A DNA stretch of 64,000 nucleotides, taken from positions 89,216 through 153,215 of the forward strand of contig NZ_JAASTZ010000009.1 in assembly GCF_014322765.1 (NCBI RefSeq), written 5' to 3'. Within the stretch, counting starts at the first letter, position 1. Each line of letters opens with the position of its first letter. The notes below the pieces were generated by a model. It was not told where the DNA came from. It saw only the letters and a list, made by a program, of their open reading frames with translations, and did not search any database. This document shows positions 43,831-54,877 of this stretch, in pieces. The translations under genes and the position numbers were made by a program. Source of the DNA: Listeria immobilis. GTDB taxonomy: Bacteria > Bacillota > Bacilli > Lactobacillales > Listeriaceae.

Positions 43831-44427
43831 ATGACTATTAACTTGATTTTGCTTTCATTATTAGCCTATGTTATCGGATCGATACCATCTGGTTTATGGA
43901 TTGGAAAAATATTTTACAAAAAAGATATTCGAGATTTTGGTAGTGGTAACTTAGGGGCTACAAATGCATTTCGTGTTTTAGGCATGAAAGCTGGTAGTAT
44001 TGTCACTTTAATGGATATTTTAAAAGGAACTGTCGCTACTTTGCTTCCTTTCTTCTTCCAATTAAATGTAGATCACCACTTCTGGTTACTCACTGGCGCA
44101 TTTGCCATCATTGGTCACAGCTTTCCACTTTTTGCTGGATTTCGAGGAGGAAAAGCAGTTGCTACATCGGCAGGAGTTATTCTCGCTTATGCCCCATTAT
44201 TATTTGTAGCTGCATTAGCTGTCTTCTTGATTACATTAAAATTAAGTAAGTATGTATCACTTAGCTCAATGATAGGCGCACTTGCAGCTCTAATTATTTC
44301 TTTATTTTTAGGAGATTGGATTTTAATTATCCTTGTTGCTTGTATTGCAAGCTTTGTTATTTGGCGTCACCGAGCAAATATTCGCCGGATTCGTAGCGGG
44401 GAAGAACCGAAAATTAAATGGATGTAG
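43831..44427 (+). CDS. plsY: Glycerol-3-phosphate acyltransferase PlsY
   Basis: Membrane enzyme that acylates glycerol-3-phosphate with acyl-phosphate, the first step of phospholipid synthesis. 198 aa, five hydrophobic helices, with the three signature loops [29 protein letters not shown] and [18 protein letters not shown]. Start at the ATG at 43831, seven bases after GAGGGG. Confidence 0.97.
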   Translation: MTINLILLSLLAYVIGSIPSGLWIGKIFYKKDIRDFGSGNLGATNAFRVLGMKAGSIVTLMDILKGTVATLLPFFFQLNVDHHFWLLTGAFAIIGHSFPLFAGFRGGKAVATSAGVILAYAPLLFVAALAVFLITLKLSKYVSLSSMIGALAALIISLFLGDWILIILVACIASFVIWRHRANIRRIRSGEEPKIKWM

Positions 44428-44430
44428 TAC

Positions 44431-44465
44431 AAAACCCAGAAGCATTGTCTAGCTTCTGGGTTTTT
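44431..44465. terminator. Bidirectional terminator, plsY/epimerase
   Basis: Perfect 13-bp stem AAAACCCAGAAGC with complement (44431-44443, 44452-44464) and T-run; serves the convergent genes on either side. Confidence 0.85.
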
Positions 44466-44468
44466 CAT

Positions 44469-45341
44469 TTATCCAATCGTTATTTGATATTCAGAAGAAA
44501 AAACTGCTTCTGGTTCTAAATGTTCAATCCCAGCTTTATCACGGAGTTCTACTGAATTTCCAACACCATCAGCAATACCAAACCATGGCTCAATACAAAG
44601 GAATGGCGTACCTTCTTTGGCAGTCCAAATGCCAACAAAAGGGAATTCCTGAAAAGCAACTTGAACAAAATGAGGCGTTTTATTAGATTTAATGGTAATT
44701 TCTTTTTTGTGTAAACCTTCAAATATAAGTGCATCATTTTTAAACAAGTCATAACTTAGTGGCAAAATTTGCGTTGGTTTTCCGGTAATATCTTGAATTT
44801 CGCCGCTACGATAAGGCCCCTCTAAACAAAGGGTTTCTAATTTTTCTTCTGTTCCAAAATCCAAATAATAATCTTCAAATGCCGTTCCTTCAACAAGCGG
44901 TAAATTAAAAGCCGGATGTGCTCCGATAGAGAAATAAATCCGCTTTGTATCAGTATTCTCTACTTCATAAAAAACAGAAACTGTACTTTTTTCTATTTTG
45001 TAACTAATAGATAATTTGAATTTGTATGGATAAATTTTTAACGAGTCTTTATCTGCGTCTAAATCAAAACGAATCATGTTGTCTGTTTGCTCAACCACTT
45101 GAAAATTACGATCACGAGCGAAACCATGTTGACCTAAATGATATGGTTTCCCTTCTGCAAAATAAGTATCTTCTATAAGCCTTCCCACTGTTGGAAATAA
45201 TACAGGCGAATGACGTCCCCAAAATTCACTATCTGCATTCCATAAATACTCTAAACCCGTATCCTTATGGAAAATTCGTGTTAATTCAGCTCCTGCTTCT
45301 TTCATTTCTACAATTATGAACTCGTTTTCTAGTTTAATCAT
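44469..45341 (-). CDS. Aldose 1-epimerase family protein (LacX/GalM-like)
   Basis: 290 aa beta-sandwich epimerase-family protein: SIGAHPAFNLPL carries the conserved His, and FLCIEPWFGIADGVG the C-terminal acidic residue. Closest to the LacX-like branch, whose sugar substrate is usually unknown. Start at the ATG at 45341 after GGAGGAG; it overlaps the preceding gene by eight bases, so it is the last gene of a three-gene operon. Confidence 0.88.
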   Translation of the reverse strand: MIKLENEFIIVEMKEAGAELTRIFHKDTGLEYLWNADSEFWGRHSPVLFPTVGRLIEDTYFAEGKPYHLGQHGFARDRNFQVVEQTDNMIRFDLDADKDSLKIYPYKFKLSISYKIEKSTVSVFYEVENTDTKRIYFSIGAHPAFNLPLVEGTAFEDYYLDFGTEEKLETLCLEGPYRSGEIQDITGKPTQILPLSYDLFKNDALIFEGLHKKEITIKSNKTPHFVQVAFQEFPFVGIWTAKEGTPFLCIEPWFGIADGVGNSVELRDKAGIEHLEPEAVFSSEYQITIG

Positions 45342-45654
45342 TTTCTTTCTCCTCCAAATGAAACCGCTCAATTTGTTCCCATTCATGCTCTCTTTTCAGC
45401 ACAACTAATTGCATTTCACCAAACAAATCATAATGCGGAATATTTTTTCGACGATTATCAATCCAGTCTGGTGCAAGCCCATATTGTTTTCCCCATAGTT
45501 GTAATTTTTTCAAATCAGAACAAGCAACTTTTGTTACTGTTTTAGAGTCGGGAAAACGGTCATCTAGCCAATAATGTGTAATAATCGCTATCTCACCACG
45601 GCTTGCTTTTTCTTTCCATAATTCCATTTCATCACGCTTTACGCCAAAAGCCAT
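45334..45654 (-). CDS. Hypothetical protein, YneQ-like
   Basis: About 106 aa, no membrane helix; FGVKRDEMELWKEKASRGEI and WIDNRRKNIPHYDLFGE resemble the small YneQ family adjacent to the yneP thioesterase in Bacillus. Function unknown. I use the ATG at 45654; a GTG at 45663 is the alternative. Lies between the thioesterase and epimerase genes. Confidence 0.75.
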   Translation of the reverse strand: MAFGVKRDEMELWKEKASRGEIAIITHYWLDDRFPDSKTVTKVACSDLKKLQLWGKQYGLAPDWIDNRRKNIPHYDLFGEMQLVVLKREHEWEQIERFHLEEKEND

Positions 45655-45675
45655 TTTTATCACTACCAGTCTTAT

Positions 45676-46095
45676 TTATTCTAACGCTTTTAGATAGGCT
45701 TTATGCCAGTTCGGAAATGTTCTTCTTAAGGATACAGGGCGAAAATCCTCTTTTGTTACACATACATGCTCTGTTTCTCCTGTAATGGCAATTTCTTTCG
45801 TATCTTCATAGCAAATTTCATAGCCATAAGTAACACGAAGTCCATCATACCCTTTTATCCATGTTTTTACAACTGCCTTTTGGCCATAACGTAACGGTTT
45901 TCCGTAATGTAGATGCACGTCTAATACTGGTGATAAATAACCTGCTTCTTCCATATCAAAATAACGGAAACCTAATTGTTCGATTAATCTTGTTCGACCG
46001 ATTTCCATCCAAACTAGGTAATTATTATGATAAACTACTCCCATTTGGTCTGTTTCGGCATAACGTACTTCAATTGTTGTTTCAGCAATTTCCAT
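45676..46095 (-). CDS. Acyl-CoA thioesterase, hot-dog fold (YneP-like)
   Basis: 139 aa of the 4-hydroxybenzoyl-CoA thioesterase/YbgC type. The motif RYAETDQMGVVYHNNYLVW holds the catalytic Asp16. Physiological acyl substrate unknown. GGGAGG nine bases before the ATG. First gene of the thioesterase-YneQ-epimerase unit, upstream of nothing obvious except the codY terminator. Confidence 0.88.
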   Translation of the reverse strand: MEIAETTIEVRYAETDQMGVVYHNNYLVWMEIGRTRLIEQLGFRYFDMEEAGYLSPVLDVHLHYGKPLRYGQKAVVKTWIKGYDGLRVTYGYEICYEDTKEIAITGETEHVCVTKEDFRPVSLRRTFPNWHKAYLKALE

Positions 46096-46154
46096 TTGTA
46101 TTTCCTCCCGTCACAACTTCCTCTTCCTTATTTTACCAAAGCCGATAAAAAAAA

Positions 46155-46182
46155 GCTTCCCCTGAATATTTACAGAGAAAGC
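46155..46182 (-). terminator. codY terminator
   Basis: 10-bp stem with two G-U pairs (GCTTTCTCTG/CAGGGGAAGC) and a run of eight T on the minus strand; 13 bases after codY. Confidence 0.85.
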
Positions 46183-46195
46183 ATTTTAAAGATTT

Positions 46196-46975
46196 TTAGT
46201 TGTTTTTCAATTTTTCAAGTTCTACAAGGAATTTATCATTTAATACACGGATAAATGTTCCTTTCATTCCTAGAGAGCGAGAATCGATAACACCAGCACT
46301 TTCTAATTTACGAAGTGCATTAACGATTACAGAACGGGTGATTCCTACACGATCTGCAATCTTAGAAGCAACTAGAAGGCCTTCTTTGCCATTTAATTCA
46401 TCAAAAATATGTTCAATCGCTTCTAATTCACTGTAAGAAAGAGAACTAATTGCCATTTGTACAACAGCACGGCTACGAGCTTCTTCTTCAATTTCTTCTG
46501 CTTTTTCATGTAAGATTTCCATACCAACAACAGTTCCACCATATTCAGCTAAAAGTAAATCATCATCAGTGAAATTGCTTTCTAAACGGGATAAAATTAA
46601 TGTTCCAAGACGTTCACCACCACCAACGATAGGTACGATAGTTGTTAGGCCTTTTGTAAACAAATCACTATTTTCGATTGGAAATGCTGTATATTGACTT
46701 GAAACTTCTAGATTTGATGAAGTTTCACCAACATTAAAAAGACTTTGCGTATATTCTTCTGGGAATTGGCGTTCTGTAAGCATTTGTTTCATACGGTCAT
46801 TTTCGATGGGAAGTGCTTCAGAATAGCCTAATAACTTACCTTTACGACTTACAATATAAGTATTTGCTTCAATTACGTCTGTTAGTGTATCTGCCATTTC
46901 TTTAAAGTTTACAGTTTTTCCTGCAGCGTTTTGCAGCATTGCATTAATTTTTCTTGTTTTTTCTAATAAAGTCAT
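46196..46975 (-). CDS. codY: CodY, GTP/branched-chain amino acid-sensing global regulator
   Basis: 259 aa: N-terminal GAF domain binding isoleucine/leucine/valine, C-terminal winged HTH ([20 protein letters not shown]). Represses metabolic and, in L. monocytogenes, influences virulence genes according to nutrient state. Last gene of codV-clpQ-clpY-codY. Confidence 0.98.
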
Positions 46976-46995
46976 TATTAGATCCTCCTAGTATT

Positions 46996-48405
46996 TTATA
47001 AAATAAATTGAGTTAAATCTCTGTTTTTCATAATTGGTGCAAGTTTTTCATTTACATAGTTTTCAGTTACTTTTATTGATTCCATATTGATTTCTGGAGC
47101 CTCAAAAAGCAAATCTTCTAGTAATTTTTCTAAAATGGTATGAAGTCTTCTTGCGCCAATATTATCCGAATCTTGGTTCACTTGGAAAGCAATTTCTGCA
47201 ATTCGTTCAACAGCTTCTTTAGTAAAAATCAAATCAATTCCTTCTGTTTTAAGTAAGGCTTTATATTGTTTGATTAGCGCATTATCAGGCTCCGTGAGAA
47301 TCTTGTAGAAATCTTCTTGTGTTAATTTATCTAGTTCGATTCTAATTGGAAATCTACCTTGAAGCTCCGGAATGAGATCACTTGGCTTCGACATATGGAA
47401 AGCTCCTGCTGCAATGAACAAAATATACTCCGTGTTGACTGTACCATATTTAGTGGAAATTTGCGACCCCTCAACGATAGGCAAAATATCTCTCTGGACC
47501 CCTTCTCTAGAAACTTGCGCATTTCCGCCACCTTCTTTGCTGGCGATTTTATCAATTTCATCAATAAAAATCATGCCCATTTGTTCTGCACGATGAATTC
47601 CTTCTGCTGCTAATTCCTCAGCATCTATTAATTTCGATGCCTCATCTTCAAAAAGAATTTTTTTCGCTTCTCGTACAGCTACTTTTCGTTTTTTCTTCTT
47701 CGCTGGAAACATTCCTGAAAGCGCATCTTGCATGCCATTCATTTGATCCATTCCAGCCCCACGCATCATATCTAACATTGGATTTTGTTGTTCTTTAACT
47801 TCCACTGTTACAATCTCTTCATCAAGTTCGCCATTTTGAAGACGCCACTCGATTTGGCTGCGTTTATTTTTTAGCTCTTGGTCCACTTCTTCTTCTACTG
47901 GTTCTTCTGGTTGATTCATGCCACCAAACAATGCTTCTAATGGGTTTGGTGATGTCGTTTGTTTTTTCTTCTGACTTGGTGCCAATAATTTAATCAGGCG
48001 TTTTTCAGCATTTTTTTCTGCTTTAACACGAACAAGTTGCATTTTTTCTTCTTTTACTAAACGAACAGAAACTTCTACTAAGTCACGAACCATTGATTCT
48101 ACATCGCGACCTACATAGCCTACTTCTGTGAATTTAGTTGCTTCCACTTTTGAAAATGGCGCTCGAACAATTTTGGCAATTCGGCGTGCAATTTCTGTTT
48201 TCCCAACCCCTGTTGGTCCAATCATTAAGATGTTTTTCGGAATGATTTCATCACGAATAGCTTCGTCCATAAGTTGTCTACGATACCGATTTCTAAGTGC
48301 TACCGCAACTGATTTTTTAGCGCCTGTTTGTCCAATAATATATTGATCCAGTTTTTCAACAATTTGTTTTGGTGTTAACTGGCTCGTTAGCATTTGATTT
48401 GTCAA
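46996..48405 (-). CDS. hslU: ATPase ClpY/HslU of the ClpYQ protease
   Basis: AAA+ unfoldase that feeds substrates to ClpQ. 469 aa from the TTG at 48405 (eight bases after AAGGAG; an in-frame GTG at 48414 lies inside that spacing). Walker [14 protein letters not shown], Walker [10 protein letters not shown], and the family I-domain around residues 110-240. Also named clpY. Confidence 0.97.
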   Translation of the reverse strand: MTNQMLTSQLTPKQIVEKLDQYIIGQTGAKKSVAVALRNRYRRQLMDEAIRDEIIPKNILMIGPTGVGKTEIARRIAKIVRAPFSKVEATKFTEVGYVGRDVESMVRDLVEVSVRLVKEEKMQLVRVKAEKNAEKRLIKLLAPSQKKKQTTSPNPLEALFGGMNQPEEPVEEEVDQELKNKRSQIEWRLQNGELDEEIVTVEVKEQQNPMLDMMRGAGMDQMNGMQDALSGMFPAKKKKRKVAVREAKKILFEDEASKLIDAEELAAEGIHRAEQMGMIFIDEIDKIASKEGGGNAQVSREGVQRDILPIVEGSQISTKYGTVNTEYILFIAAGAFHMSKPSDLIPELQGRFPIRIELDKLTQEDFYKILTEPDNALIKQYKALLKTEGIDLIFTKEAVERIAEIAFQVNQDSDNIGARRLHTILEKLLEDLLFEAPEINMESIKVTENYVNEKLAPIMKNRDLTQFIL

Positions 48406-48418
48406 ATTAATCACTCCT

Positions 48419-48958
48419 TCAAAGCTCTTCTACCGTAATATGATCGTTTGTAAAAACACAAATTTCTGAAGCAATCTCTAATGCATGACGCGCAATATCT
48501 TTTGCTTCCATTTGACCACCGTTGTGGCGTTTTAGCGCTCGACCGGCCGCAAGAGCATAATTTCCGCCAGAACCAATCGCTAAAATTCCATCATCAGGCT
48601 CAATAACTTCTCCTGTACCCGAAACAAGTAGTAATGTATCTTTATCCATAACAATTAACATTGCTTCCAATTTGCGTAAAACACTATCACTTCGCCATTG
48701 TTGTGCAAGTTCTACAGATGCTCTTTCTAAATTACCATTATATTCATTAAGTTTTGCTTCGAATTTTTCAAATAATGTAAAAGCATCTGCAACAGAGCCA
48801 GCAAATCCAGCAATTACCTTATCATGAAAAAGACGACGAACTTTTTTTGCGGTGTGCTTCATAACAACAGATTCTCCCAGTGTTACCTGACCGTCTCCTG
48901 CCATTGCAGCTTTTCCATCGTGATGAACTGCAAATATCGTTGTAGCATGTAGTTCCAT
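48419..48958 (-). CDS. hslV: Peptidase ClpQ/HslV of the ClpYQ protease
   Basis: Proteasome-beta-type peptidase forming a dodecamer with ClpY caps. From the ATG at 48958 (eight bases after GGAGG) it is 179 aa, starting [11 protein letters not shown]. The core ([39 protein letters not shown]) is intact. The ATT region implies the nucleophile threonine follows a four-residue leader; the N-terminal Ser2 used by Bacillus ClpQ is not there. Also named clpQ. Confidence 0.96.
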   Translation of the reverse strand: MELHATTIFAVHHDGKAAMAGDGQVTLGESVVMKHTAKKVRRLFHDKVIAGFAGSVADAFTLFEKFEAKLNEYNGNLERASVELAQQWRSDSVLRKLEAMLIVMDKDTLLLVSGTGEVIEPDDGILAIGSGGNYALAAGRALKRHNGGQMEAKDIARHALEIASEICVFTNDHITVEEL

Positions 48959-48978
48959 TTCCTTTACCTCCTCCAAAT

Positions 48979-49881
48979 TTAAGCCCTCGGATGATGTTTC
49001 ATATAGGTAGATTTTAAATGTTCTTTTGTAACGTGTGTATAAATTTGTGTCGATGATAAGCTAGCATGCCCTAGTAACTCCTGAACAGTTCTCATATCTG
49101 CGCCATTATTAAGTAAATCAGTCGCGAAAGTATGACGCAACATGTGAGGATGAATTTTTCGAGTCAATGATGCTTTACTTATTATTTTTGTAAGACAGTA
49201 ACGGATTCCTCTAGTTGTAAGTGGATCTCCATAATGATTAACTAATAGTGCATCATGTGTTTTGTTAAAACGTTTCATTAATTCTAATCGCTTATCCAAA
49301 TAATCTGTAATCGCGTCCTCGGCGTATACACCAAAAGGCACATACCGTTCTTTATTCCCTTTTCCTCGAATAAGTATTGCTTGGTAGCTTTTATCAATAT
49401 CTGTTAACAAAATACCTGCACATTCACTTACCCGTATTCCAGTGCCATATAATACTTCTAAAAGCACTCTATCTCGCAGTGTAAGCGTTTCATTATCTTC
49501 ATAAACTACCTGAAACAAAGCTTCCATTTCTTCTGAATAGAAAAATTTGGGAAGCCTTAGCTGATTTTTCGCATGTGATACATAAGTAAACGGATTTTCA
49601 GCAATTACATTCTCTCTTAAAAGAAAAGTGTAAAAACTCCGTAAACTTGAAATCTTTCTCGCAACAGTTGTTCGTGGAAAAGATTTCTGTTTCAATTCGG
49701 TTAAATAAATTCGAACGTCTAGAAACGTAACTTGTTCATAGTGCGTAATAGCTTGTTCATTTAGAAAACGACGAAAATCAAGCAAATCATTTTCATAGGC
49801 AGTACTTGTATTGTCTGAATAGTTTCGTTCTGAATGGAGATAGTCAAGAAATAGTTGCTCCCACTTTCCCTCCTGATTCAT
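48979..49881 (-). CDS. xerC: Tyrosine recombinase CodV/XerC
   Basis: Resolves chromosome dimers at dif with XerD/RipX. 300 aa from the ATG at 49881 (GAGGTG upstream). N-terminal SAM-like core-binding domain, then catalytic GTGIRVSE (Arg), [11 protein letters not shown] (His-x-x-Arg), [14 protein letters not shown] (His and Tyr nucleophile). It is the chromosomal housekeeping copy, first in codV-clpQ-clpY-codY, not an element integrase. Confidence 0.96.
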   Translation of the reverse strand: MNQEGKWEQLFLDYLHSERNYSDNTSTAYENDLLDFRRFLNEQAITHYEQVTFLDVRIYLTELKQKSFPRTTVARKISSLRSFYTFLLRENVIAENPFTYVSHAKNQLRLPKFFYSEEMEALFQVVYEDNETLTLRDRVLLEVLYGTGIRVSECAGILLTDIDKSYQAILIRGKGNKERYVPFGVYAEDAITDYLDKRLELMKRFNKTHDALLVNHYGDPLTTRGIRYCLTKIISKASLTRKIHPHMLRHTFATDLLNNGADMRTVQELLGHASLSSTQIYTHVTKEHLKSTYMKHHPRA

Positions 49882-49906
49882 GCTAATACACCTCTCAAAC
49901 ACTCTC

Positions 49907-49935
49907 ATGTTAACATAACAACATACTAGTTGCAA
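49907..49935 (-). promoter_or_regulatory. Candidate codV-clpQY-codY promoter
   Basis: Minus strand TTGCAA (49935-49930), 17-base spacer, TAACAT (49912-49907), 25 bases before the codV ATG. The rest of the 285-base gap up to trmFO (49936-50166) is AT-rich, and I see no gene or clear hairpin in it. Confidence 0.4.
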
Positions 49936-50166
49936 TGATTTTATCCATTTTTCGCAACTTTTCGAATTAATCACGTTTTATATTCAATTTAAACAATTAG
50001 CTTTTCTTTTGTGAAAAAAACAACATTTATATACAAAAGGTTTCTTTAACTATTCACTCGAAAGAAAAACTGCCTTTTCATCCCAATTTACTCTTTAGAA
50101 AAGTCTAAAAATGAAAATCATGATGAAAAGAACAGTAACTAATTGCCCTAAATCATTATAGTGTTT

Positions 50167-51471
50167 TTATACTTGTTCTGCAACCCCTTTAATTGCATTT
50201 AGTGCTCTTTCTGCTAGCTTTTCATTACGTTCTTGTTTCGCTCTGATTTTGGATGTTAATTCAGGAAATAGTCCAAAATTGACATTCATTGGTTGAAATG
50301 ATTTTTTACTTGTACTTGTAATATAATTTGCTAAACTCCCAATCGCAGTTTCATTTGGAAAAATAATTAGTTCTTTTTCTTCTACAAACTTGGCTGCATT
50401 AATTCCAGCTGCAAGTCCACTAGCTGCCGATTCAACATATCCTTCAACACCTGTCATTTGACCAGCAAAAAATAAGTCATTTCTTGATTTAAGTTGATAA
50501 GTTGGTTCCAGTACTGTTGGCGAATTAATAAAGGTATTACGATGCATTACTCCATAACGGACAATTTCCGCATTTTCTAACCCAGGTATCATTCCAAAAA
50601 CTCGTTTTTGTTCGCCCCATTTAAGATGTGTTTGAAAACCTACCATATTATAGAGTGTTCCTGCTGCATCATCTTGGCGTAATTGTAATACCGCATATGG
50701 TCTTTTGCCTGTTTTCGGATTTTCAAGCCCCACAGGTTTTAGCGGACCAAATAACATTGTTTTAATTCCACGTTTTGCCATCACTTCAATTGGCATGCAT
50801 CCTTCAAAAAACACTTCTTTTTCAAATTCTTTTAATGCTGCTGTTTCTGCAGTTACTAAAGCTTCATAAAAAGCGTGGAATTCTTCCTCCGACATAGGAC
50901 AATTTAAATATGCTGCTTCACCTTTATCATATCTAGATTTTAAATATACCTTCTCCATATCAATACTATCTTTTTCAATAATTGGTGCTGCTGCATCATA
51001 AAAGTAAAGATACTCTTCACCAGTTAATTGTTTTATTTCTTCTGCAAGGGCTGGACTTGTTAATGGACCTGTTGCAATAATTGTTGGGCCTTCAGGAATA
51101 GTTGTTACTTCTTCATTATGCACTGTAACCAGTGGATGATTTTTCACCTTATCAGTAATATAGCCAGAAAATTCATGACGATCTACTGCAAGCGCTCCTC
51201 CTGCTGGTACAGAAGCTTTATCAGCAGCTTCAATAATAATAGAATCAAGTATTCGCATCTCTTCTTTTATTACACCTACTGCATTAGTTAACCCATTAGC
51301 TCTTAATGAGTTGGTACACACGAGTTCTGCAAATTTATCTGTGTGATGCGCTGGTGTTTGTTTCACCGGCCGCATTTCATATAAATCAACCGCTACGCCT
51401 CTTTTTACTAGTTGCCATGCTGCTTCACTTCCTGCAAGACCTGCTCCAATTACATTTACTCTTTTTTCCAT
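50167..51471 (-). CDS. trmFO: Folate/FAD-dependent tRNA (m5U54) methyltransferase
   Basis: Methylates U54 in the T-loop using methylene-tetrahydrofolate and FADH2 (formerly gid). 434 aa; FAD motif [20 protein letters not shown] at the N-terminus and [11 protein letters not shown] region are typical. Located between topA and codV as in Bacillus. Confidence 0.97.
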   Translation of the reverse strand: MEKRVNVIGAGLAGSEAAWQLVKRGVAVDLYEMRPVKQTPAHHTDKFAELVCTNSLRANGLTNAVGVIKEEMRILDSIIIEAADKASVPAGGALAVDRHEFSGYITDKVKNHPLVTVHNEEVTTIPEGPTIIATGPLTSPALAEEIKQLTGEEYLYFYDAAAPIIEKDSIDMEKVYLKSRYDKGEAAYLNCPMSEEEFHAFYEALVTAETAALKEFEKEVFFEGCMPIEVMAKRGIKTMLFGPLKPVGLENPKTGKRPYAVLQLRQDDAAGTLYNMVGFQTHLKWGEQKRVFGMIPGLENAEIVRYGVMHRNTFINSPTVLEPTYQLKSRNDLFFAGQMTGVEGYVESAASGLAAGINAAKFVEEKELIIFPNETAIGSLANYITSTSKKSFQPMNVNFGLFPELTSKIRAKQERNEKLAERALNAIKGVAEQV

Positions 51472-51492
51472 TAGTCCGCCTCCTCGCGCAAC

Positions 51493-51527
51493 AATGGCAA
51501 CACAAAGGAACTCCCAGTGCTGCCATT
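51493..51527. other. Hairpin between topA and trmFO
   Basis: AATGGCAACAC (51493-51503) pairs with GTGCTGCCATT (51517-51527). The T-run needed for termination follows on the plus strand only, opposite to the genes; on the gene strand the hairpin lacks a T-tract. Confidence 0.5.
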
Positions 51528-51535
51528 TTTTCTAT

Positions 51536-53614
51536 TTATTGTTGTGTTGATTCCTTATAATCACAATTTGTACATTGAATTTGTACGCCTTTTTTAAGTT
51601 TCTTTTCAACCAATGCTCGCTCATTACATTTTGGACAAGCTCTTTCTACTGGTTTATCCCATGAAACATAATCACAATCTGGATAACGATCACAGCCGTA
51701 AAAAATTCGTTTTTTCTTACTCTTTCTTTCTATTACGTGTCCTTTATCACATTTCGGACAAGTAACACCGATTTCTTTTACAATTGCTTTAGTATTTCGG
51801 CAATCAGGGAATCTACTACATGCTAAGAATTTACCATATTTCCCCATTTTGAATACCATTGGTGCACCGCAAAGATCACAATCGATTCCAGCCGGTTCGT
51901 CTTTGATTTCAATTTTTTCCATTTCAGCATCTGCTTTTATCACATTTGGTTCGAATTGTTTATAAAATTCATCAATTACTTTAACCCATTCCAATTGTCC
52001 ATGCTCTACTTCATCTAACTCGCTTTCCATGTTAGCTGTGAACTTTACATCTAAAATTTCTGGAAAGTATTCTTCAATCATCTCATTGACAATTTCGCCA
52101 AGTTCCGTTGGGATAAAACGTTTATTCGTCAATGATACATAATTTCGACGTTGAATAGTGTCTAACGTTGGTGAATAGGTAGATGGACGACCAATTCCTA
52201 TTTCCTCAAGTGTTTTTACCAATCTAGCTTCCGTATAACGTGGAGGTGGCTGTGTGAAGTGCTGACGCTGTTCTAGTGATTCTGACTGCACTGTATCGCC
52301 TTTTTTTAAATCTGGTAAAATATTTTCTTTTTCTTCTGTGTTATCATCATTACTTTCAACATATACTTTCATAAAACCATGGAACTTAATTTTGGACCCG
52401 TTTGCTCTAAAGTTCACGCCATTATTATCAAGGTCGACACGCATTGTATCAAGGACTGCTGGAGTCATTTGACTAGCAATAAATCGTTCCCAAATTAAAC
52501 GGTACAAGCGAAGTTGATCGCGCGTTAAATATTCTTTCATTGCTTGTGGACTTCTCATCGCACTCGTTGGACGTATTGCTTCATGGGCATCTTGAGCGCC
52601 TTTTGCATTTTTATCGGAACGTTTATGCTCACGGGAAAATTCAGATCCATAAGTTTCTTTAATGTAATTGCCAGCTTCTAAAATAGCGGAATCTGCAATA
52701 CGGGTGGAATCGGTACGCATATAGGTAATTAGCCCAACTGTACCTTGTTTACCAAGTGTAATACCTTCATACAGTTGTTGTGCAAGCATCATTGTTTTAC
52801 GAGTTCGATAATTTAATTTTCGTGCTGCTTCTTGTTGTAAGCTGGATGTCGTAAAAGGAGCTGCGGGATTTCTAAGCCGTTCTTTTTTGGTTACATCTGT
52901 AACGTCAAAGTTTTTTCCTTTAATGGCAGACATGACTTCTTTTACATCATCAGCTGTTGAAAGTTTTTTCTTTTTGCCATTTACTCCATAAAAATTGGCT
53001 TGAAACTTCTTCTTACCCTTAAGAAAATTACCATCAATTGTCCAATATTCTTCTGGTTTAAAATTATTAATTTCTTTCTCTCTATCAATAATAATGCGAA
53101 GTGCAATTGATTGAACCCGTCCTGCACTTAAACCTTTTTTCACTTTCTTCCATAAGATCGGACTAATATTATATCCAACTAACCGGTCCAATATTCTCCG
53201 TGCTTGCTGGGCATTTACTAAATCCATGTCGATTTTTCGAGGGGTTTTGAATGATTCTTTCACTGCTTCTTTTGTAATTTCATTAAATACAACTCGAAGG
53301 TCATCTGTTTGATCTAAATCAAGACTATTCGCCAAATGCCACGCGATTGCTTCTCCTTCGCGATCTGGATCGGCTGCTAGATAGACTTTCTTTGCTTTTT
53401 TTGCTGCTTGTTTTAATTCTTTTAAAACCGGACCTTTACCACGAATTGTGATATATCTTGGTTCGTAGTCATGTTCTGTGTCAACACCCATCTGACTTTT
53501 CGGTAAATCTCGTACATGCCCCATAGATGCTTTGACTTTAAATTTTTTTCCCAAATATTTTTCAATCGTTTTTGCTTTTGCAGGTGACTCTACAATCACT
53601 AAATAATCTGCCAT
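51536..53614 (-). CDS. topA: DNA topoisomerase I
   Basis: Relaxes negative supercoils. 692 aa from the ATG at 53614 (GGGAGG upstream). Toprim ([35 protein letters not shown]), the active-site Tyr in [13 protein letters not shown] near residue 300, and three C-terminal Cys4 zinc ribbons. A consensus promoter lies about 130 bases upstream. Confidence 0.98.
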   Translation of the reverse strand: MADYLVIVESPAKAKTIEKYLGKKFKVKASMGHVRDLPKSQMGVDTEHDYEPRYITIRGKGPVLKELKQAAKKAKKVYLAADPDREGEAIAWHLANSLDLDQTDDLRVVFNEITKEAVKESFKTPRKIDMDLVNAQQARRILDRLVGYNISPILWKKVKKGLSAGRVQSIALRIIIDREKEINNFKPEEYWTIDGNFLKGKKKFQANFYGVNGKKKKLSTADDVKEVMSAIKGKNFDVTDVTKKERLRNPAAPFTTSSLQQEAARKLNYRTRKTMMLAQQLYEGITLGKQGTVGLITYMRTDSTRIADSAILEAGNYIKETYGSEFSREHKRSDKNAKGAQDAHEAIRPTSAMRSPQAMKEYLTRDQLRLYRLIWERFIASQMTPAVLDTMRVDLDNNGVNFRANGSKIKFHGFMKVYVESNDDNTEEKENILPDLKKGDTVQSESLEQRQHFTQPPPRYTEARLVKTLEEIGIGRPSTYSPTLDTIQRRNYVSLTNKRFIPTELGEIVNEMIEEYFPEILDVKFTANMESELDEVEHGQLEWVKVIDEFYKQFEPNVIKADAEMEKIEIKDEPAGIDCDLCGAPMVFKMGKYGKFLACSRFPDCRNTKAIVKEIGVTCPKCDKGHVIERKSKKKRIFYGCDRYPDCDYVSWDKPVERACPKCNERALVEKKLKKGVQIQCTNCDYKESTQQ

Positions 53615-53740
53615 ATTAATATATTCCTCCCTGATTTGGGTCAATACACGGGCTTTACTAGTGGTGTTAAAAAAGATTTAAGCCCTAGCCTCGCGTTCAA
53701 TAAGTTTTGCATGCTTTATTTTCACATAATTCAGTAGTAA

Positions 53741-53769
53741 ATATTAGCCCTTCCTACTGCGTTTGTCAA
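53741..53769 (-). promoter_or_regulatory. topA promoter
   Basis: Minus strand TTGACA (53769-53764), 17-base spacer, TAATAT (53746-53741). The leader between it and topA contains a GGGCTT...AAGCCC inverted repeat (53650-53690 region). Remaining bases to dprA show nothing clear. Confidence 0.75.
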
Positions 53770-53883
53770 TGACTTTAAATAAAAAATCATTAATTTATGT
53801 TTTTTCAGCTTTCTTTAGCAAACTTATCTTAAAAAATCAGGAATTGCAAGTCAAATCACTTATAAATAGTATTTTCACTACTT

Positions 53884-54744
53884 TTATAGCTTTATTTGAA
53901 AAAATTCTTCTATTATATTGTTTGCATTTATAACTAACTTTGCACCTTCTTGAATTAAATTATTTGTCCCTTTACATGTATCACTAAAAATACTTCCTGG
54001 CACTGCAAAAACTTGCCGATTTTGTTCCAGGGCAAAGTCAGCTGTAATAAGTGAGCCACTTCTTTCGGCAGCTTCAATTATCACTGTTCCAAGTGCTAAT
54101 CCACTAATAATTCTGTTTCGTTCAGGAAAATACCAACGCTTCGCTTCTTCTGTTGGTAAATATTCACTCATAATTAAGCCCTTTTGAGAAATTTCTTTTG
54201 CTAAATGTATATTTTTCTTTGGATAAATGTTTTCTACACCTGAACCAAGCACAGCAATTGTATTTCCATTTGTTTTACAAGCTGCTAAATGTGCCTCGGT
54301 GTCTATCCCATTCGCGAGTCCGCTAACGACTGTTATATTTTGACGAGCTAATTGTTTTGCAATCGACATACAAGCTTTACGACCATAATCACTCATTTTT
54401 CTAGTTCCTACTACTGCAACGGCTTGTCTATGGAATAATTCCACATCACCCTTGCAAAAAAGTAGTGGTGGTGCTTCATAAATTTCTTTTAGTAGTTTTG
54501 GATATTCATCATCCAGTATAAAAATTATTGTTACTTCATCATTTGTGTAAGGTGCAGCATTTTCTAATTCGTTAATTATCTGATTAGCTTTATCCTCATT
54601 AAAAAAAGAAGCAACAAATTCTGTCACTTGTATATCCCACTGATTAAAGTCAGACAGCTTCTGCCAAATTCTAGCTCGTTTTTTTGCAGAAATTGATGGG
54701 CATGATGCTATTTTCAGCCAAGTTGTTCGTTCTTTAAAATTCAA
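53884..54744 (-). CDS. dprA: DNA processing protein DprA (Smf)
   Basis: Loads RecA on incoming single-stranded DNA in transformation. 286 aa from a TTG at 54744 eight bases after AGGAGG (an in-frame GTG overlaps that site). Rossmann-like core: VAVVGTRKMSDYGRKA, VVSGLANGIDTEAHLAA, FPERNRIISGLA. In genome order rnhB-dprA-topA, as in Bacillus. Confidence 0.96.
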   Translation of the reverse strand: MNFKERTTWLKIASCPSISAKKRARIWQKLSDFNQWDIQVTEFVASFFNEDKANQIINELENAAPYTNDEVTIIFILDDEYPKLLKEIYEAPPLLFCKGDVELFHRQAVAVVGTRKMSDYGRKACMSIAKQLARQNITVVSGLANGIDTEAHLAACKTNGNTIAVLGSGVENIYPKKNIHLAKEISQKGLIMSEYLPTEEAKRWYFPERNRIISGLALGTVIIEAAERSGSLITADFALEQNRQVFAVPGSIFSDTCKGTNNLIQEGAKLVINANNIIEEFFQIKL

Positions 54745-54825
54745 TAAATGCACCTCCTAGTAGTTAAATAGAGTGTACAAATATCTGCTTTATTTGTAAA
54801 ATGAGCAAAATTCCTTATACAACAA

Positions 54826-54863
54826 AAAAAAGCCTATTATCCAAATAGAAAACAGGCTTTTTT
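54826..54863 (-). terminator. rnhB terminator
   Basis: AAAAAAGCCT/AGGCTTTTTT 10-bp stem (54854-54863 with 54826-54835) with a T-run on the minus strand; 14 bases after rnhB. Confidence 0.8.
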
Positions 54864-54877
54864 ATTAAAAGAAAATG

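Noticed and set aside
48979..49881. Mobile-element integrase
   Set aside because: It is the housekeeping CodV/XerC in its conserved operon with clpQY-codY.
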